The notes below the pieces were generated by a model. That model was not told the DNA's origin, ran no database searches, and worked only from the letters and a program-made list of their open reading frames with translations. Below are positions 47,621 to 61,900 of a DNA stretch of 64,000 bases, piece after piece; the stretch's first letter is position 1, and each line of letters starts with the position of its first letter. The stretch lies in assembly GCA_948567375.1 (NCBI GenBank), contig OX419757.1:1302001-1366000 (forward strand). The letters run 5' to 3'. The DNA comes from Lunularia cruciata (lineage: Eukaryota > Streptophyta > Marchantiopsida > Lunulariales > Lunulariaceae). The position numbers and the translations under genes were made by a program.

Positions 47621-50600
47621 CTTGGCGTCTTGAGGCGATCTTTACTCTTCTTTTTGATTCAACAGTCTATAAAATTTCGAATACTGCGTTCTCCTGCAGT
47701 CCCAATGTGTGGATTGATCCTACAATTTCACTGGATTACTTAGGAAACCGTATGTTCCCCTCCACAATCCCTTCACACCACTCTCGAGTGCACATACAAA
47801 GACTGTTAAATCCTCCACTCCACCACCAGTCAAACCACGCTAGTTATATTAGGTAGTACCCTCAATAAATCGTATACTCTACTACTGCCAATTCCTTCCT
47901 GCGACCTATTCGAAGCTCGAGGAATGAGTGGCGCAGGAGAGGAGGCACTGCGTTATAGTTGGAGAAGAGAAACTAAAACTCTTCTTCTCACGCACAAAAG
48001 CTATGGGGTCCGCACAAGCTTCGACCTCGACTGTCTGCTTCCCTGGCCTTGTGATCAGGCCAGTGGGGCGGGAACTACAGAACACGACAAGAGTCTAGGT
48101 AACGCTTAACAACTCGGTGAAACTCTGTTAAGCCCGGCGTTAAAGTACGTCCCGATTGTCCGTCCAATTTGGCGATCGAACGCCTGCGATGGCACAAATT
48201 TTTTTTAACTATCACAGCGCCTTGCCCGGGTATTCAAAATTCTTGCGCGCCTACGGGATCCCCCATTATGCGTTCCCGCGCCGTCCTGACACAAATCCCT
48301 CTGCCGCTCGGATGGAGATCCGACGTTACTAAGCACACTGCTCCTGCTGGAGATCTCCAGGTCGGAATAGCTGTTCAAGCGTGCCGAACAGCGGGGCAAC
48401 GCTACGGGTTTAATGGAAGGTCACGATCGTGCCGGCCTCCATCGGACGGTTCCAGCCCGCGAATGGTGCAAAAGGGTTGAGGAGCATATGACTTCCTTCA
48501 TCTCAACGGCTATATTATCACCCGAGCCACCAAAACGACCCAGTGACCGCGCACCGTCTATCGCCGGTTGCATGCAGCTTGACCTGGCCATCTGACGCTC
48601 AATATGTTCCAGTGCCGGAAGCTCCACGCGCGGCACTGGTGATCAGCAGTGAATTGCCAACCCGGAGATAGCTTCGCGGCCTAGGAAACCGTTGTGAACG
48701 GCGAAGGAGAAAAATTATAGGGGATGGGATAAGTGGGGATCGTGGAGGGCACCACGTCGCATCGTGATGACATGGAGCGGCTTGGAGGACGTGGTGCCTC
48801 TTTACAAGTCCGACCAACCGCACGCCATGACATACCGGTAAAGAAGAAGGGGAAAACCAGAAACAACCATGCATCCGAACAACGGTAACAGTAAGTCCAA
48901 TCAACTCGTACTTTCAAGATCGAATGTTCGCTTCTTAATTAGGAAGATCCTTGTCACTTCTTTAGAACTCTAGCTCCTACACAAAGATGTATGTGCCAGC
49001 TATTGAGCATGTTCGAAAGTTGCAGAAACTCTCTAAAATACTATACCGATAGTGTATTTTCCGATGGCCATAATTCTGTCTGTAGCTGGTGGTCTCTGAC
49101 GTCTTCCCGTCCTCAGCGTCATGAGCGTAACCGCAGTTCCCTTTGCTATTCTTCGTACCTGTACCTGCATTTCTCAAATTCTCACACGGGCGTAGTGGTG
49201 AGCGTTCCTCGCCAGTCCTTCTACGTACGTTTACGGTATTCAGATCAGAAATGATAGGTAGGCTCGCTGGATTTCCCGGCGAGACAGGGACAGGTCCAGT
49301 AAAAGGCAACCAAGAAACTTACTTATACGACTATATCTGGAATACCGTAGTGCCCACTATTCTCTCGTGCTGGAACAGCTGTGTAGTAAAAACAGCTCTG
49401 ATTCTCCGCAGTAATATGTTTCTGTAGTAGATTTCTCTCGAAGATGTTCATGTCAGTACCCTGGTATAAGAAACTGGCAGCTCACAACTGCCGGTTGTCC
49501 AAAAGCTCATGCGGGTAAATAGACATACAGTAGAGGATATATCTGATGCAATTTTGCACTTGAGAACAATTTGAACAGACGTCATATTTACTGGAAATCA
49601 CCGCCTACTACATCTGTCATAATAATCAGAACTCGGTCATCAAAGAACTTTGTTCAGTAACATTGCCTACGAGTTAAGATGCACTAAAACACGTTTGGGT
49701 GTGGTATTATCGGGACTGTAGTTTCATACGGGGAGCTCTACGGAAGTGTGATTCACGACCGTGGTTTCAGCTCCCGCATGTCCTTCCAAGGAAAGGAAGA
49801 GCTCGCACGCCGGATGTTCACTCCTGTTGTTCTTGTTCATCGTCTTCTGAGTATTCGTGGTGACAGAATTCGAATTGGCGCCTTTTCGGAAGGTGGCTCG
49901 AATCATCAGTTCTATTTTAAGAATTTTGCTGGCATGGCGTAGTAATTGGTCGCATTTCTTCACATTCTTTCTATTTTTACATTCTCTTTTGGAGGATTTT
50001 GAGTCCACCGAAGGTATAGACGGCTGTCTTTCTCACGGTACTCGCATTCGCACACTGATGAAGACTTTTCACACCTCGCGTTTACGCCATTAGAACTACA
50101 CATTGAATTAGACAGTGATTCTATATTTCACTTGGATCGTTATCTTTCGACTGTAGTTCCTGCCTCTTTCCATCTAAATTTGCTCATCTCCGCTGAGTTT
50201 CTGTTGCGTCCATTCGATCCATGACTCTTTACAGTACCATATCAGGCATAAGCGTGTATAAACCTACAGTAAGCAGAGCTTTGGTAGAAAAGGTTCAGGA
50301 ACGCGAGCGAAGGTCATCCATCTCATATAACCCCTGATCCCAGTGACTATCCATGTAATACATCTATAAGACGGACAGTTATTGCGCGTAATATTAAGTT
50401 GACATCGTGTATAAGGTGGATTTTCGTCATCGTTGCCAAGTGACAGAGAAACAGGTCAAATAGTATCTTTCTAATCTCTCCATTGACATGTACTGGGAGC
50501 ACCTCATGATGGTTCAGATAGATGGATACTTAATTGTGAAGGCAAGCTTTCGATGCCACAACGAACTGACTACGATCACTGCGACCTCATGTATCTTCAT

Positions 50601-53600
50601 TATCTACTCATAAAGTGATATACAAGTTCTGAGAGAAACCGACAACTCGACTAGCAAGTACCCTTACCTCCTATGTGCATGCACAAACGTACTTAAACCA
50701 TCCAGAATGAAGTGTTACCGTCTGTTTTAGCTCCAAAATAGACTAACTGGGGGGATTCTCAATAGTAGCAAAAGCACACCCCATTCTTTGAGTTAAATGA
50801 GAGCTGAGTCCTTTATATTCTTGAATTTCAGGTACTTTCAGCTTCCTTCATCTCTCCAGCCCAGGTAGTAGCATGCATAGACCTATAAACTTTATGTTCA
50901 AAATCATAGATTAATAAGTAAAATGACCGACCTCACAGGATCTAATGGGAGGCACATAATCAAATGATTGCCGTGGAATGTTTTGCTCGAAGCAAATGGT
51001 TGGAAAAGTCACCTCAAATTTCCCCCTCTTTAGCTCTGTCTGATTTGATAGAAAGTCTCTTTCCAGCCTTCGTCTCCTTTACTCCAGGTATTGCTCAAAA
51101 CATAGAGTTTGCTGTCAAGGGAAAGTTGGACACTTAACAATTTCACTTTTCTAATTCAGTGTGCAGTTTGGCGTAGTCACTCTCACAATCATAGAGGTAG
51201 ACGTCCTTCCCATCTTTCGTCCGCATGTGCTCCGTCGGCTAACTACTTCTGCCTAACAGAGTCCTTAGTCGACGTCTGATCTGCTACGTTCGCTGGCAAA
51301 TATGCGACATTGGTCACCATGAACCTTTGAGGTTCGTGAAGTTGCCAATCCGATTCGTTGACAGCTTGCTATGTTTCGAGAAGTGGACGATTGGGTGCAT
51401 GCAGTTCGTAAATGTATTTCAGGAACTACACTCAGTAGCAATTGACTTTTTGCAAAATATATCCTATCCTCAAGGGTACAGTAGTGCAACCAAGTTACCA
51501 TACTCAAGCACCTCTCCCTAAAGTGGCTTTGTCTTGTGAGATATTGTTTCCAGGTTTTAATCATTTATTCTATGGCAATAACGACGACGGAATATGTATT
51601 GAATTTGAAACAAATATGTCCATTGAGTGGAGGCCTCATATCAGGACCTGTCAGGACTCAGTTAGTTTACACCCGCCATTTCTTGGCCTCGCTGTTGTGT
51701 GTATGGAACTTCGCAAGTAAATTTATGTAGCTATTACGTAATCAATACCCCATTGATAATGAATATTTCCCCTGACCTTAAATTTATCATGGTCTCTTTG
51801 ACTTTTGTTCCAGGTTATCACGAAAACCAAGAAGCCATAGATCAACCCCGCCTTTCATATTTTTCCCTTCGTTTATCAAATTGTCCCCGAAACTGCCATC
51901 TCTTTCAGCTCCTATGTTCAGCTACAGTCAGTGCATGTCTCTGAGAAACTGGAACTTTTGAGTTTAAACATATCATCTTCACCGATGATTACTGTATATA
52001 GGTGTCTGATTATTTCCCCATCTAAGCATGAACTACAGTAGGTCGATTTACTGTCCTTGTTGCCAGAAACATATTCAGACATCGAAAAGCCGAAGGTTTT
52101 CCCAATTAGTCATTAACTTTGCCTCTTCACAGGATGTGTTGAAAGGAAGGCTATATTCTCTCAATTGTATAGCTTCTCCATGACTCTCATCTATCTGTAA
52201 GCTTTATTTGCTGATTCATCATTATCCGAAAAGAAATTCAGGTCTTAATCATCATCGTGTCAAACATGTTCCCAATAACCTCGATTTTAGCCCCGATTTG
52301 AACCGATTTTCCATCACGTTAGTTTCTCACGAGTTTCGAGAAAACTCGCGTTTACTTTGTGGACAGCGTTGATGTATTTTTTGGATTACACTGCTTTCAA
52401 TCGATCCATACAATACGTCTCAGAGACTCGATCTCTACATTTTAAAGTCTATTCAATTCTCTTTTGCACTTCAGTAACTAAAGTGAATGGGGATGTCTAT
52501 GGTTCAACCTCTTGCTCATGGCCATGAAATGTGTTACCAGCTAAATTCAAAATTCTCGAGTTCTTACGATAATCTTCCAGACAATTTATTTCTGTGCTAG
52601 TTTATGATGCATACAAATTCTCTGGTTAAGTAGCTATCATAGTTCATCGAGCTATTTCCCATCTAATATTTTTCAACTTAGAGCCTAAGGAGTATCCTGT
52701 ATGTGATGTCTTAATATTATGATGCGGATTTAAGCATGACTTGTGACTGATCACATAAGTATAAAAGTATGTGCTTTACTTCTTCAAACGTAACATGTTT
52801 CAATTTTCATTGTGAAGTCTGCCTCCCGACATCGATTTACCTCCACTACGCATAACAAATTATCATTAATCCATTTCACATTTCACAATCAGTGCACGGG
52901 TTCTCCTCTCCTCTTTCTTTCTTCCCGGTATTATTTATTTATTAGCTTTCAATATCTTTACAGTGGGGGTCTCAGATTTCGAGTTGATGGATTTGTATTG
53001 GTGATGGAGTTTTACTCTTAAGATTCCATAAAACAAGTTTAGGGGTGATGAAAGCCTGAGGAGCGTGCAATTCTTACATTTGCCAATTTACATTACGGCT
53101 TGGATTCTACCCTAGGATTACGAGAATGATGAACCACCGGATATTTGGTATCGGGTTCATGTTTGTCAATGTCACTGATACACGTGGATAAAAGTACTTC
53201 AAAAAATTTATAATATATTCATAATCCATAAGTTTTTATGAGTAAATGATTTTAGATGCCCATAAAATATTTGGGGATTCCAGCATTTCACATGGACACA
53301 TTTGGACGGGGCTCGCAAAATCTAAATCTGGAAATCCCCCTTTTGTCACCCTCTCATAAATAGCCCGTACGGCCGGGACTTAGTCATCCTTCTTCAACTT
53401 GCTCCATGTTTGGCAAATCAAGTTCCATCCATAAATTGCCGAGTTTGAAGTAAAGGCCCCTCTCCAGCACGGTTTACCAGCTTGTTCAATTTTAAATATT
53501 TTGTTGACTAGATAAGTATGTAGAGTGAACTTTTACCTCGAAGTATTTTTCATTTAATGTCTATATGTCATACAACAGAATTTCATGATCACTTGTTAAT

Positions 53601-55077
53601 ATCTTGCAAATAAAACAAAAGAATTATCTAATCATTTGGCAATACTTTGCACATGAACAAAAGAATTGATAAACTTTTCTATTTCTTTGAAGTGGGTTCA
53701 TTTAGACAATACATACTTATTACATGATACCCTTCAATTTTCCCAGAAACATCAGGAAACTCCGGCTCTCAAAAGGTAAAATATATTGTTTTTCAGAATT
53801 GTTTTGCTTGATTACTTTTGGAATCCTTTTCTGCTATTTTCAAAAATTGATAATTTGAAAAAGAAAGTCCTTATTGTGGATTCCATCTGACATTATAACT
53901 TACATAAGTAAACTAGAGTGTACAGATGCTCCGACAAAAACTTTATAAGTTTACAAGAGGAAGAAGGCGACCGCGTGTGATGACAAGAAGGATGGGCAGA
54001 CCCCATCAAGCATCATAAACCCATAACTTTACTTAGTTTCGCTTTAAAAGTTGCGAGACTTTTGTGGTAGATCGTTGCAGGAGTGGACACTGTCATGGTA
54101 CAGGTGCCGATTCCACTCGTTCTTTGACACCTTCTACAGACTGTAGGTCTGAAATTCCAAACACTGGACATTCAGTCTCGCCTTGAGCTGGGCGCTGCTG
54201 GCAAGGTTGCTGTCGTGATGGGTATAAGTTGCCCTGATCCCCAACTCTCGCCATCCAAAAGAGCCTCGTGTTGCTAGCGCACGTCGGCACCAATACTGTC
54301 TAGCCAGCCGATATGGTGTGGGATGTTTTCATTCCAGGCTCTTTCTGTGCAGATCAGGTTTCTGGCATCCCTATCCTCATGCCGGCGGCCGGGTTGTCCT
54401 GTATACCCTGCCGGCTTGGGCTCAGCCGTCTATAGAAGTACCAGTAGGCCCGGGCTGTCTGCGCTGCCGGCTTTTCGCTAGCCGTTTTGATTGCTTGTAC
54501 AGGGGGTGCATCTCCGGCTATTCTCCGCAGCTGTGTCCGTACGTTCCGATTCCGGAGCAGGTGGTTGGAAACTAGGGAACTTTCTGCTTCTAGATGAGGG
54601 GCTGATTCTGGCATATATTGAATTTATTGATAGGTTTGGAGTATCCTCAACATCGGGTGACGTAAGAGTACTTATCTGGAGATTGGATCCTTTACGAAAT
54701 AGTTTCTGTCCGACCTTCATCCGAGGATAATGGAATTTGATCAGCTCCATAAGAATATTTACATCATCGAGTGGCAAGATTCAGAAACTCAATATTGGGA
54801 CCAATAAATGCAAAATGTACACTTCCAGGGTTGTTGTACAAAGGCGAGGATCTCGACAGGTCCTCTGAAAGCTATCTACAAATGAGATTTGAGAAACCTC
54901 GAAAGTCCTTAAGGCTCAAGAAGGCGACATAGTGTGATAACAAGAAGGAAAAGACCGTACAAGGAAAGACATAGGGGCTAAGAATCCTTTCACAGGAATT
55001 TAAGGAACTCTTTTTTGCTTTGTAGGACTTTTCATACTTTCTAGTCGAGAATGGTGAATTTGGTAGCCACCAGACTT
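47621..55077. other. Intergenic DNA, including the tubulin promoter side; no gene recognised
   Basis: The first few hundred bases above 47620 should hold the tubulin leader and promoter, but no clear TATA element was identified. The interval 48100-48900 has visibly higher G+C and CpG than its surroundings and open frames on both strands, without known domains. Another G+C-richer patch lies at 54090-54560. The rest (49-54 kb) is AT-rich and unassigned. Confidence 0.45.
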
Positions 55078-55265
55078 AACAAGTCTGTATGTTTAATGAG
55101 TTGCATTTCTCTCTTTAATACGTAGCTCGTATCGTGTTCAAGTAAATTGATATCCAGTTTAGAAGCAAATAGACAGGAGGGACAATACTAAGAACAACAT
55201 GTGCAACTTCATTTCTTTTCCTCAACAAGTCTGTATGTTTAATGAGTTTCATTTCTCTCTTGAAT
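55078..55265. repeat. Short direct repeats
   Basis: ACAAGTCTGTATGTTTAATG and the following bases to TTTCTCTC occur at about 55078 and again at about 55225, 147 bp apart. Between them lies the first copy of the 98-bp repeat described separately. Confidence 0.8.
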
Positions 55266-55323
55266 AAGTCTCTCTTATACTTGGTCAGATATAGACAGGT
55301 GACAGAAGCGGATGTTTAGGGAT

Positions 55324-55348
55324 ATTGTATCCCGACACGGGATACAAT
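55324..55348. repeat. Perfect 11-bp inverted repeat with 3-base loop
   Basis: ATTGTATCCCG (55324-55334) and CGGGATACAAT (55338-55348) pair perfectly around ACA. It lies exactly at the left limit of similarity of the retroelement fragment, so it may mark a breakpoint or an element end. Confidence 0.85.
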
Positions 55349-55740
55349 GGATGGGCGGCGAGTGCAGCAGCAGGTCACAAGGTCTCCAAGTATAGGGGCA
55401 TGCAGCGAGTTCACCTGTTTGTTCCTCTAGCCTTGGAGTTATATGGAGCTGATGGACACGGCATTTTGCATATTTGTCATGGAGTGCACAAGAGCTTATC
55501 ATGTTAGGCGTTAGGGGTATCACTCTCACTCTTATACTTTGTAGCATATTTTAAACAACGTGTGTCCATTGCTCTACAGAGTGCAGTGACTGGTGCAATC
55601 CATAGGAGAGCAATCACATTAGGTGATGTTTCTTCAGATGCTCCAATTGTGTGTAGACTGTACGACTTGCATAGCTCGGATATCTTAGGTGCGATAGGGC
55701 AGATTTCTCATATAGACTCTATTGGGGCTTAGCCCCATGT
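55349..55740 (+). pseudogene. Second copy of the retroelement C-terminus
   Basis: The + strand reads GWAASAAAGHKVSKYRGMQR, then FVPLALELYGADGHGIL and, after a frame change, SAVTGAIHRRAITLGDVSSD and APIVCRLYDL. These align with the minus-strand copy at 33026-33530 at protein level (shared KYRGMQR, FVPLALELY, RRITL/RRAITL, SSxAPI). Both copies also share the non-coding tail CTCATATAGACTCTAT. Differences are spread over all codon positions. The zinc-motif part seen in the other copy is missing here. Confidence 0.65.
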
Positions 55741-55922
55741 TACCTTTTTTTCTCTCCCTTGTACAGCTTGATGGGGTCTTCCCATCCTTTGTTTTCCCTA
55801 CCCGGTCGCCTTCACTTTACTAAGTAGCTCGTATCGTGTTCAAGTAAATTGATATCCAAATTAGGAGCAAATAGATAGGAAGGATAATACTAAGAAAAAC
55901 ATGTGCAACTTAATTTCTTTTC

Positions 55923-58900
55923 TAAAGAAAGACTTTGTTCTGCTTAACCCCTGGTTATAATAAATCATTCACCAATGTTACACCATGTCATTAATTTTCA
56001 TACTTTATATTTACTTTTCATACTAATTAACTTTACTTTCATATTTATCTAAAAGTTATGTGCATAATGAATTAAGTGAAATCAAAAGCCTTATCCAAAG
56101 AAAATATTAGTGGATTGATATAAATTATTCCTTGATTGACAGGCGAAAGGAAATCATATCCTTTATTCCAAACAATGCAGCTATCGACATATATTAGCTG
56201 AAGCGTTATTTTCGGAAGACAATGTGAAATCAAAGCCTTATCCTACATTGTATTAGATACGTATATAATTTTGGAATACAATAGTACAATAAGAAAGTAA
56301 AATAGAATCGTCTGGTTTCTGCGCATCAACTTAGAATACGAATTGTATTTGTTAAATTTCTACACGCCATTTATCTCACAAAATTTTTTCTTTAGTATAT
56401 AAATACACAGCAATTTGTCTTTTGGTTTTTTTTATTGTATTATCCATTCCAATAACCATTTCTGTTTAGCCTATAGACATCTATTATTACCCAACAAACA
56501 TTTTATATACAGAAAATGGGTTATATATGTTTATTTAAGTGCTAATAATATGCTTTCTAATAATATTCATACTAGTAATAAGGTCCATAATTTGTACATA
56601 CAAAGTACATTCGACGGAAATAAATAAGCTATAATAGGTGAATTTCATGGAGATATGGACAATGAATGGTGTCAAGATTTAGAGATAGAGAAACTCCTGA
56701 AAATGAATACCTTACAGTTAAATGTCTAAACTCATATCTTAGCTTGAATAATAATTGCTACAAGGCTTTCCTGGGAAGTAGTAATTGTTCAAATCGAAAT
56801 TAATGTTTGACTGACTAGTGAAGGTTAAAGAAGACCAAAATCAATAGAATATCTCTAAAATAGAAATAAACTGTTCTTAATTCCATAGAGAATAGATGTA
56901 AATCTTGTTTGGAATAACTTCTTAATTTTCGCCTGAAATTCACTTGGTGCTCTTAACATTTGATTTAAAATAGATTACGTAATCTAGAGGCTTCCGCCAT
57001 TTTGATATATTAATGAGCTTAAGATGTGCAGTTAGTTTCTGACCAATCGTTATGACCTTATCATCTCAATCCTTTATTGCGTTTCATGCCCTGTCCAATA
57101 TTTGAAACTTTATGCAAAATTTATCAACTTTTTACATTCAAGTACTATTGGGTAGAAAATCAGATATTTTACATTATGTCCATAATGCTTTACATATTCT
57201 AAATGACACAAGAGATCAAATTAAAATTAAAATAAATTACAAGAGCTTGAAAATATTTTATTTGATAGGGCCTGCTTGTTTAAGTTATTTTGAAAAAGGA
57301 TTAAATTGACGTTCAAAATCCAATCTTATTTATTTTGCTAAATAAATAGGGTTGAAGTTTTACTAATTTTATATCATAAAATATGTGTTGAAATTTCTAT
57401 ACTTGTTAGCTTAACAACTAAAGAATCTACGTGAACTCTAATCAAATTTATTATATTACAAGGACCTCTTTATTTGCAGTCTATGTGAAAGATGCTAACT
57501 TTTTGAGCTCCACTCAAAAAAATGTATGATTATGTTTGGATATTCTTGTTTTTACTCAAAACATAATAACTTTGACGTAGTAAGCAACTGTTATCACCTA
57601 AATTTTCTGGTAAATGACTCAAAACCACAATATAAACACATATCTCAATATTAGAAGTTGACATATTACTAGGGGTTTTACTATTATGACTATGCATTAT
57701 TAAGTGCATTAGATATGGCTATACGAATTCTATTTTCGTGATTAGAGGAGAAGAAAGCTCCCGGAAAGTGTCTTAATTTCAGGTCTACATCACATGCTTT
57801 GATGGAGTATATTATAAATAAGATCTTCACCCAGAAATATGTTTTACTTAAAAAAAATTTATTTTTACTTTTGTACATAAGTTGGAACTATAGGAACAAA
57901 TTGTTCAATCATATCTGTAGATGGAGCAGAAGCTGTTCTAGGAACGGGTGATCCAGAACTCTTTAAGTACATACGATAGATTGTTGCAAATGATATATTA
58001 ACAAGGCACAATAAGGACAAATTCGATGAGTTTTCTTAAGTTATTGCACATGCTTTGGGCTCACGTGGTTTGGTCTTTCTCATATAACAAAATAAGAAAG
58101 TCTAGATATTCAACGCTTTGTGTTTAATTTTTGGACCCGAAGAATCATAGTGGAGAAATTAATCGTGAAAGACACGAGCAGATTTTATTGATGATTTTAT
58201 CGAGAGATTACAACGACCAGTGCATCCTCCAAATTTCAATTTAGCTTACAATCAATTCTGACCTAAAAATATAACTTGTAATGTTTGGTAATATAGTCAC
58301 CAAGTTAAGTTGCCATATTATGAATTATTCTTGATCAATTTATTTGTTCTCTCCGTAAGCACAATAAGTGTGCCGCCTTGGAACCCTCAACCGACTACGG
58401 TAATGTTATTACCGTGATACTTGCGGTAACATGCGGCCCCCGGTTTACTGTGCAGTACTGTCAAGAGAAAGGAAAAGCAGTGCAGACTTGAGCGTCGTTC
58501 TTGGAGAATGCTGAGGGAATCACGCAGGAGGGGTCGTGGGGGTACAGTGCTCCATCGCAAAATCAAGTGCTCCAGCATTACTGCTCAGAAAATTTAGAGC
58601 ATCAGACATTTGACATGCTTCGAATATGCGTCGAAGCACGCGATGCTTCATTTTAGTTGACGAATGCGTGGAGTGTCGGACGCGTCAAGATGATCGAGAG
58701 GTGCAGACAGCCTCCGAGATCCATTTTATGGCGGTTCTAGTACTAATCAAAGAGTGGATGCCCTGCGGGGTGAAGCACCGCGTAAAGATGAAGGAACTCA
58801 TCATGTGACTCAGATGATTGTTTTACCTGCACATGGGAAGTCCAATTCAATCATGTCGCTTGTTAATTTTACCATGACTAGATTGACGTACTTTGCGTAC

Positions 58901-61900
58901 TGGAGGGGACAGATCGGGTGTTTAGTGTACGAGGTGCCAGCGCTCCTCGGAGATGCACTCTGTTCGATTGCATGCAGAGGATTGGAAATGGCGACATGGA
59001 AAAGGGGAAAGCGAGGCTAACACACGACTGAGAAGCAACGTGCGTGCATTCGAGTGGGGTTGAACGGAGGTGGTCCTGCTCCGTAATTTATGGAAACTCA
59101 GTCCTTGGTATACCTATCACAGCGAAGTTCATGCATAGGACTGTTCCTTGGCAGAGTCTTGGAAATCGCACTTGTAGAAGCAAACAAGAAGGCCGTCGAA
59201 GATTTGCTCTGGTACAGGTCTTCGTATGAGCATGCCGAAATCTGTGAACTAAGACAGACGTTCATACTATGTGTCCATGCCACTACATTACGTTTTGGAC
59301 ATTATATACCAAAATTTCACGTCGATGCACCTCGCTTATCATGGAGTGAGAGAGCTCTTTGATGTCATAGACTAGTTGCCGGAACAATAACATGCACGTT
59401 GGGACTGCAACTTGAAACTTTGTCTGAAGACACGACGTGCCTTCTCGACAAGAATACTATCATACGAAAGATCAGGATATTGTGTAGAAGTCTGCGACCC
59501 AAAAATCATCGGGTTCACGTCAGACAATCAAGTCTCTACATAAACCTCGATATCAAGCAGATGTAACCGAAACTCGATCTCAGCTTGAGTCTCGTTGAGA
59601 CATCGAGCTGAGTGTCTATTAATCTTTGCTGTCAGAAGTGGGAAGGGAAGTCTAAGACGGTTTCTCTCTAGCTCTACCTCTCTGTAAGGTCCAAGCACAG
59701 TTTTCTTCTTCATGAAATCGTTTAGGTTCCGAGGACCCGAATCTTCATCAGACTAACCGTAATTATACAAAGAAAAGAGAAGCCATATTGCAAAGGTCAC
59801 GAGACTGAGGTTTCAGACACTCCCCTGTACTGAATCAACCGGGGAATTCGATTGATATAATCAAGGGAGCAAAGCGATGCCATGATAAAACCAGAGGTTC
59901 AGCAGTAGTTAGTTAAAGTGGAAACCGTGAATCGTTTCTTTTCTTATATAAAACGATGCATTGAAGTGAATAGCGTTCGGGATGGACTAATCTTTGTCTA
60001 ATGGTGAACAGAAGTCTACTCAGGGATCTAGAAGTGAGATGTGACAAGTTTCTTGGAAAATTTAGACTGCTAGAAACATGGAATAAACTTCTGACGTGGA
60101 ACCGTACTTTTCCTTTTGACTTTTCCTTTTAACTTTTCCTTTTGACACTCTTTCTCGTAGCTAGATTAGTTAGGGCTTGGTTTTCAAATCTTGAACGCTT
60201 TCGAACAGATAACACAAAGGATACCTTTAAACCTCTAGGGGACAGTGCTCAGCCTTCGACTTTCATGGTAGGGCCAATCTGTTTAAATATTTATTTCCGA
60301 TCTTAGCTCGTATAGATACGCTCCACTGATGGCCCAGATGACTTTCGCAACATTCACAGACGATATGCCTGAGATACTCGTGCACTGCAGTCTGGGGAGC
60401 AACGCGTGGACAACAAACGTTTTACATTTTGCTTTCCTATTTTACTGTAGGCGTCTTTCTCGCTCATACAAGGTCAGTCCCATGAATGGTGGTAATCATT
60501 ACCTGTAGCTCAAGCATGAAATGCTGCACGTAATGAAGTATACTGATACCAGAGAATACTACTATACAAGTCTCTGACAGGAAGCCAACTTGGATTCCAG
60601 ATACAAGAGAACATGCGAGAACACGGAACGCGTTAATGAGACTACTGTATCACCAGGTTCTCGGAACCCGAAATGTACGTTGCGCTCCAAGTACAGGTGT
60701 TTGCACCTGCTACTACTTTCGCAGTTTCAGTGTAGCGTTCTTTGATTCTATATCGTGATTTGTTGACTGTTATGTTTCACTAGAGGATGCACAGATATGC
60801 TTACAGAGTGGAAATTAAAGTATCGATTGCCCTGTAATACAAGGCAATGGGATTCACTCCGACGTGAACTCATCAGTCTGCAAATCGTCGTCGAAGACCC
60901 GCTATCTTGCAAATTACAGTACAAGTGTTAGGTTATACAGTATGGATAAACTCCTTCCTATTGCTTACTGAAAGAACTGTCAGAAGAATCACATCATCTT
61001 ATTGCCAGAGTTCTCAGCCAAGCAAGTAGGACAGAGCATGTAGGAAACGGTGCCGGAATTACCGAAGTGGATGAAAGTTGTTTACCTTGTTTGGCTTGTG
61101 GCTGATATAGATTCGTCAATCGACGGACTAAGTACACATAGATTAACTGGCTCAGAGTTGGGAGTGTTTATGCAGGAACTTTGGCAGACATAAAATCCTC
61201 GTTGCACTCTACAATGACAACAACAGCAGCAGGATATATACGGCTAATCGGCAAGAACCTTGCACAATAATGCACTTCTTTTCAGAACTAGAAATGGGAG
61301 GGAGAGGCTTGAGAGCGTAGGACACGATCAAATAAGATTTACAAGGCTTTACAACAAAATGAAATTAAAGTCTTCTATTCCAAAAGGACGTACTGGTAGC
61401 GTCTTGCTCGTTTTGGCCGTCGACCATAAACCACTTGAGAGAAGAATTCAAATCCTTCAATAATCATCACATTCAGCGAACATCAATGGGGAAAGGGAAT
61501 AGATATTGAGCTTTAATATAACTATCCATGCCTTTATGCTGTTGAGGAAATCTCCAATTTCGGTAGTTCCCACTGTACGTTTTCTGTTTCTGGTGGTCTA
61601 GTCCAGAATACATCATATACTCCCTCTGTGTGGAATTTCAGATTTCCATTGTCCTGACAATGAGCTCAGAGAGATATACTCGATGTCATTTCCCCATGAC
61701 TTGTAGGGCCTTGTCTATCGGCATTTCCTGTTTCCGTTTACTGTGGATCTACTACCGCAAGCCTGTTGCTTAGCAGAAACTCCTAGCTTTGTCTTTACTG
61801 TGTATACAAGAACACATTATTGGTCTATAATTTTCACCAAGGTCATGTCATCTTGAAGCAAATGCCTTCACCTTTACTTCACAAGCTTTAGGAGCAAATT

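Larger units (their letters stand above)
55123..55922. repeat. 98-bp direct repeats flanking a retroelement fragment
   Basis: TAGCTCGTATCGTGTTCAAG and about 78 further bases occur at 55123-55220 and 55825-55922, around 90 percent alike by eye. They bracket about 600 bp that contains the retroelement C-terminal copy and a short sequence also present at 34974-35030. They resemble terminal repeats, but no TG...CA ends, primer site or target duplication was found. Confidence 0.7.

Noticed and set aside
58626-59362. Cluster of short open frames
   Set aside because: Short, without recognisable domains; the longest uses no clear ATG context and has no splice support.
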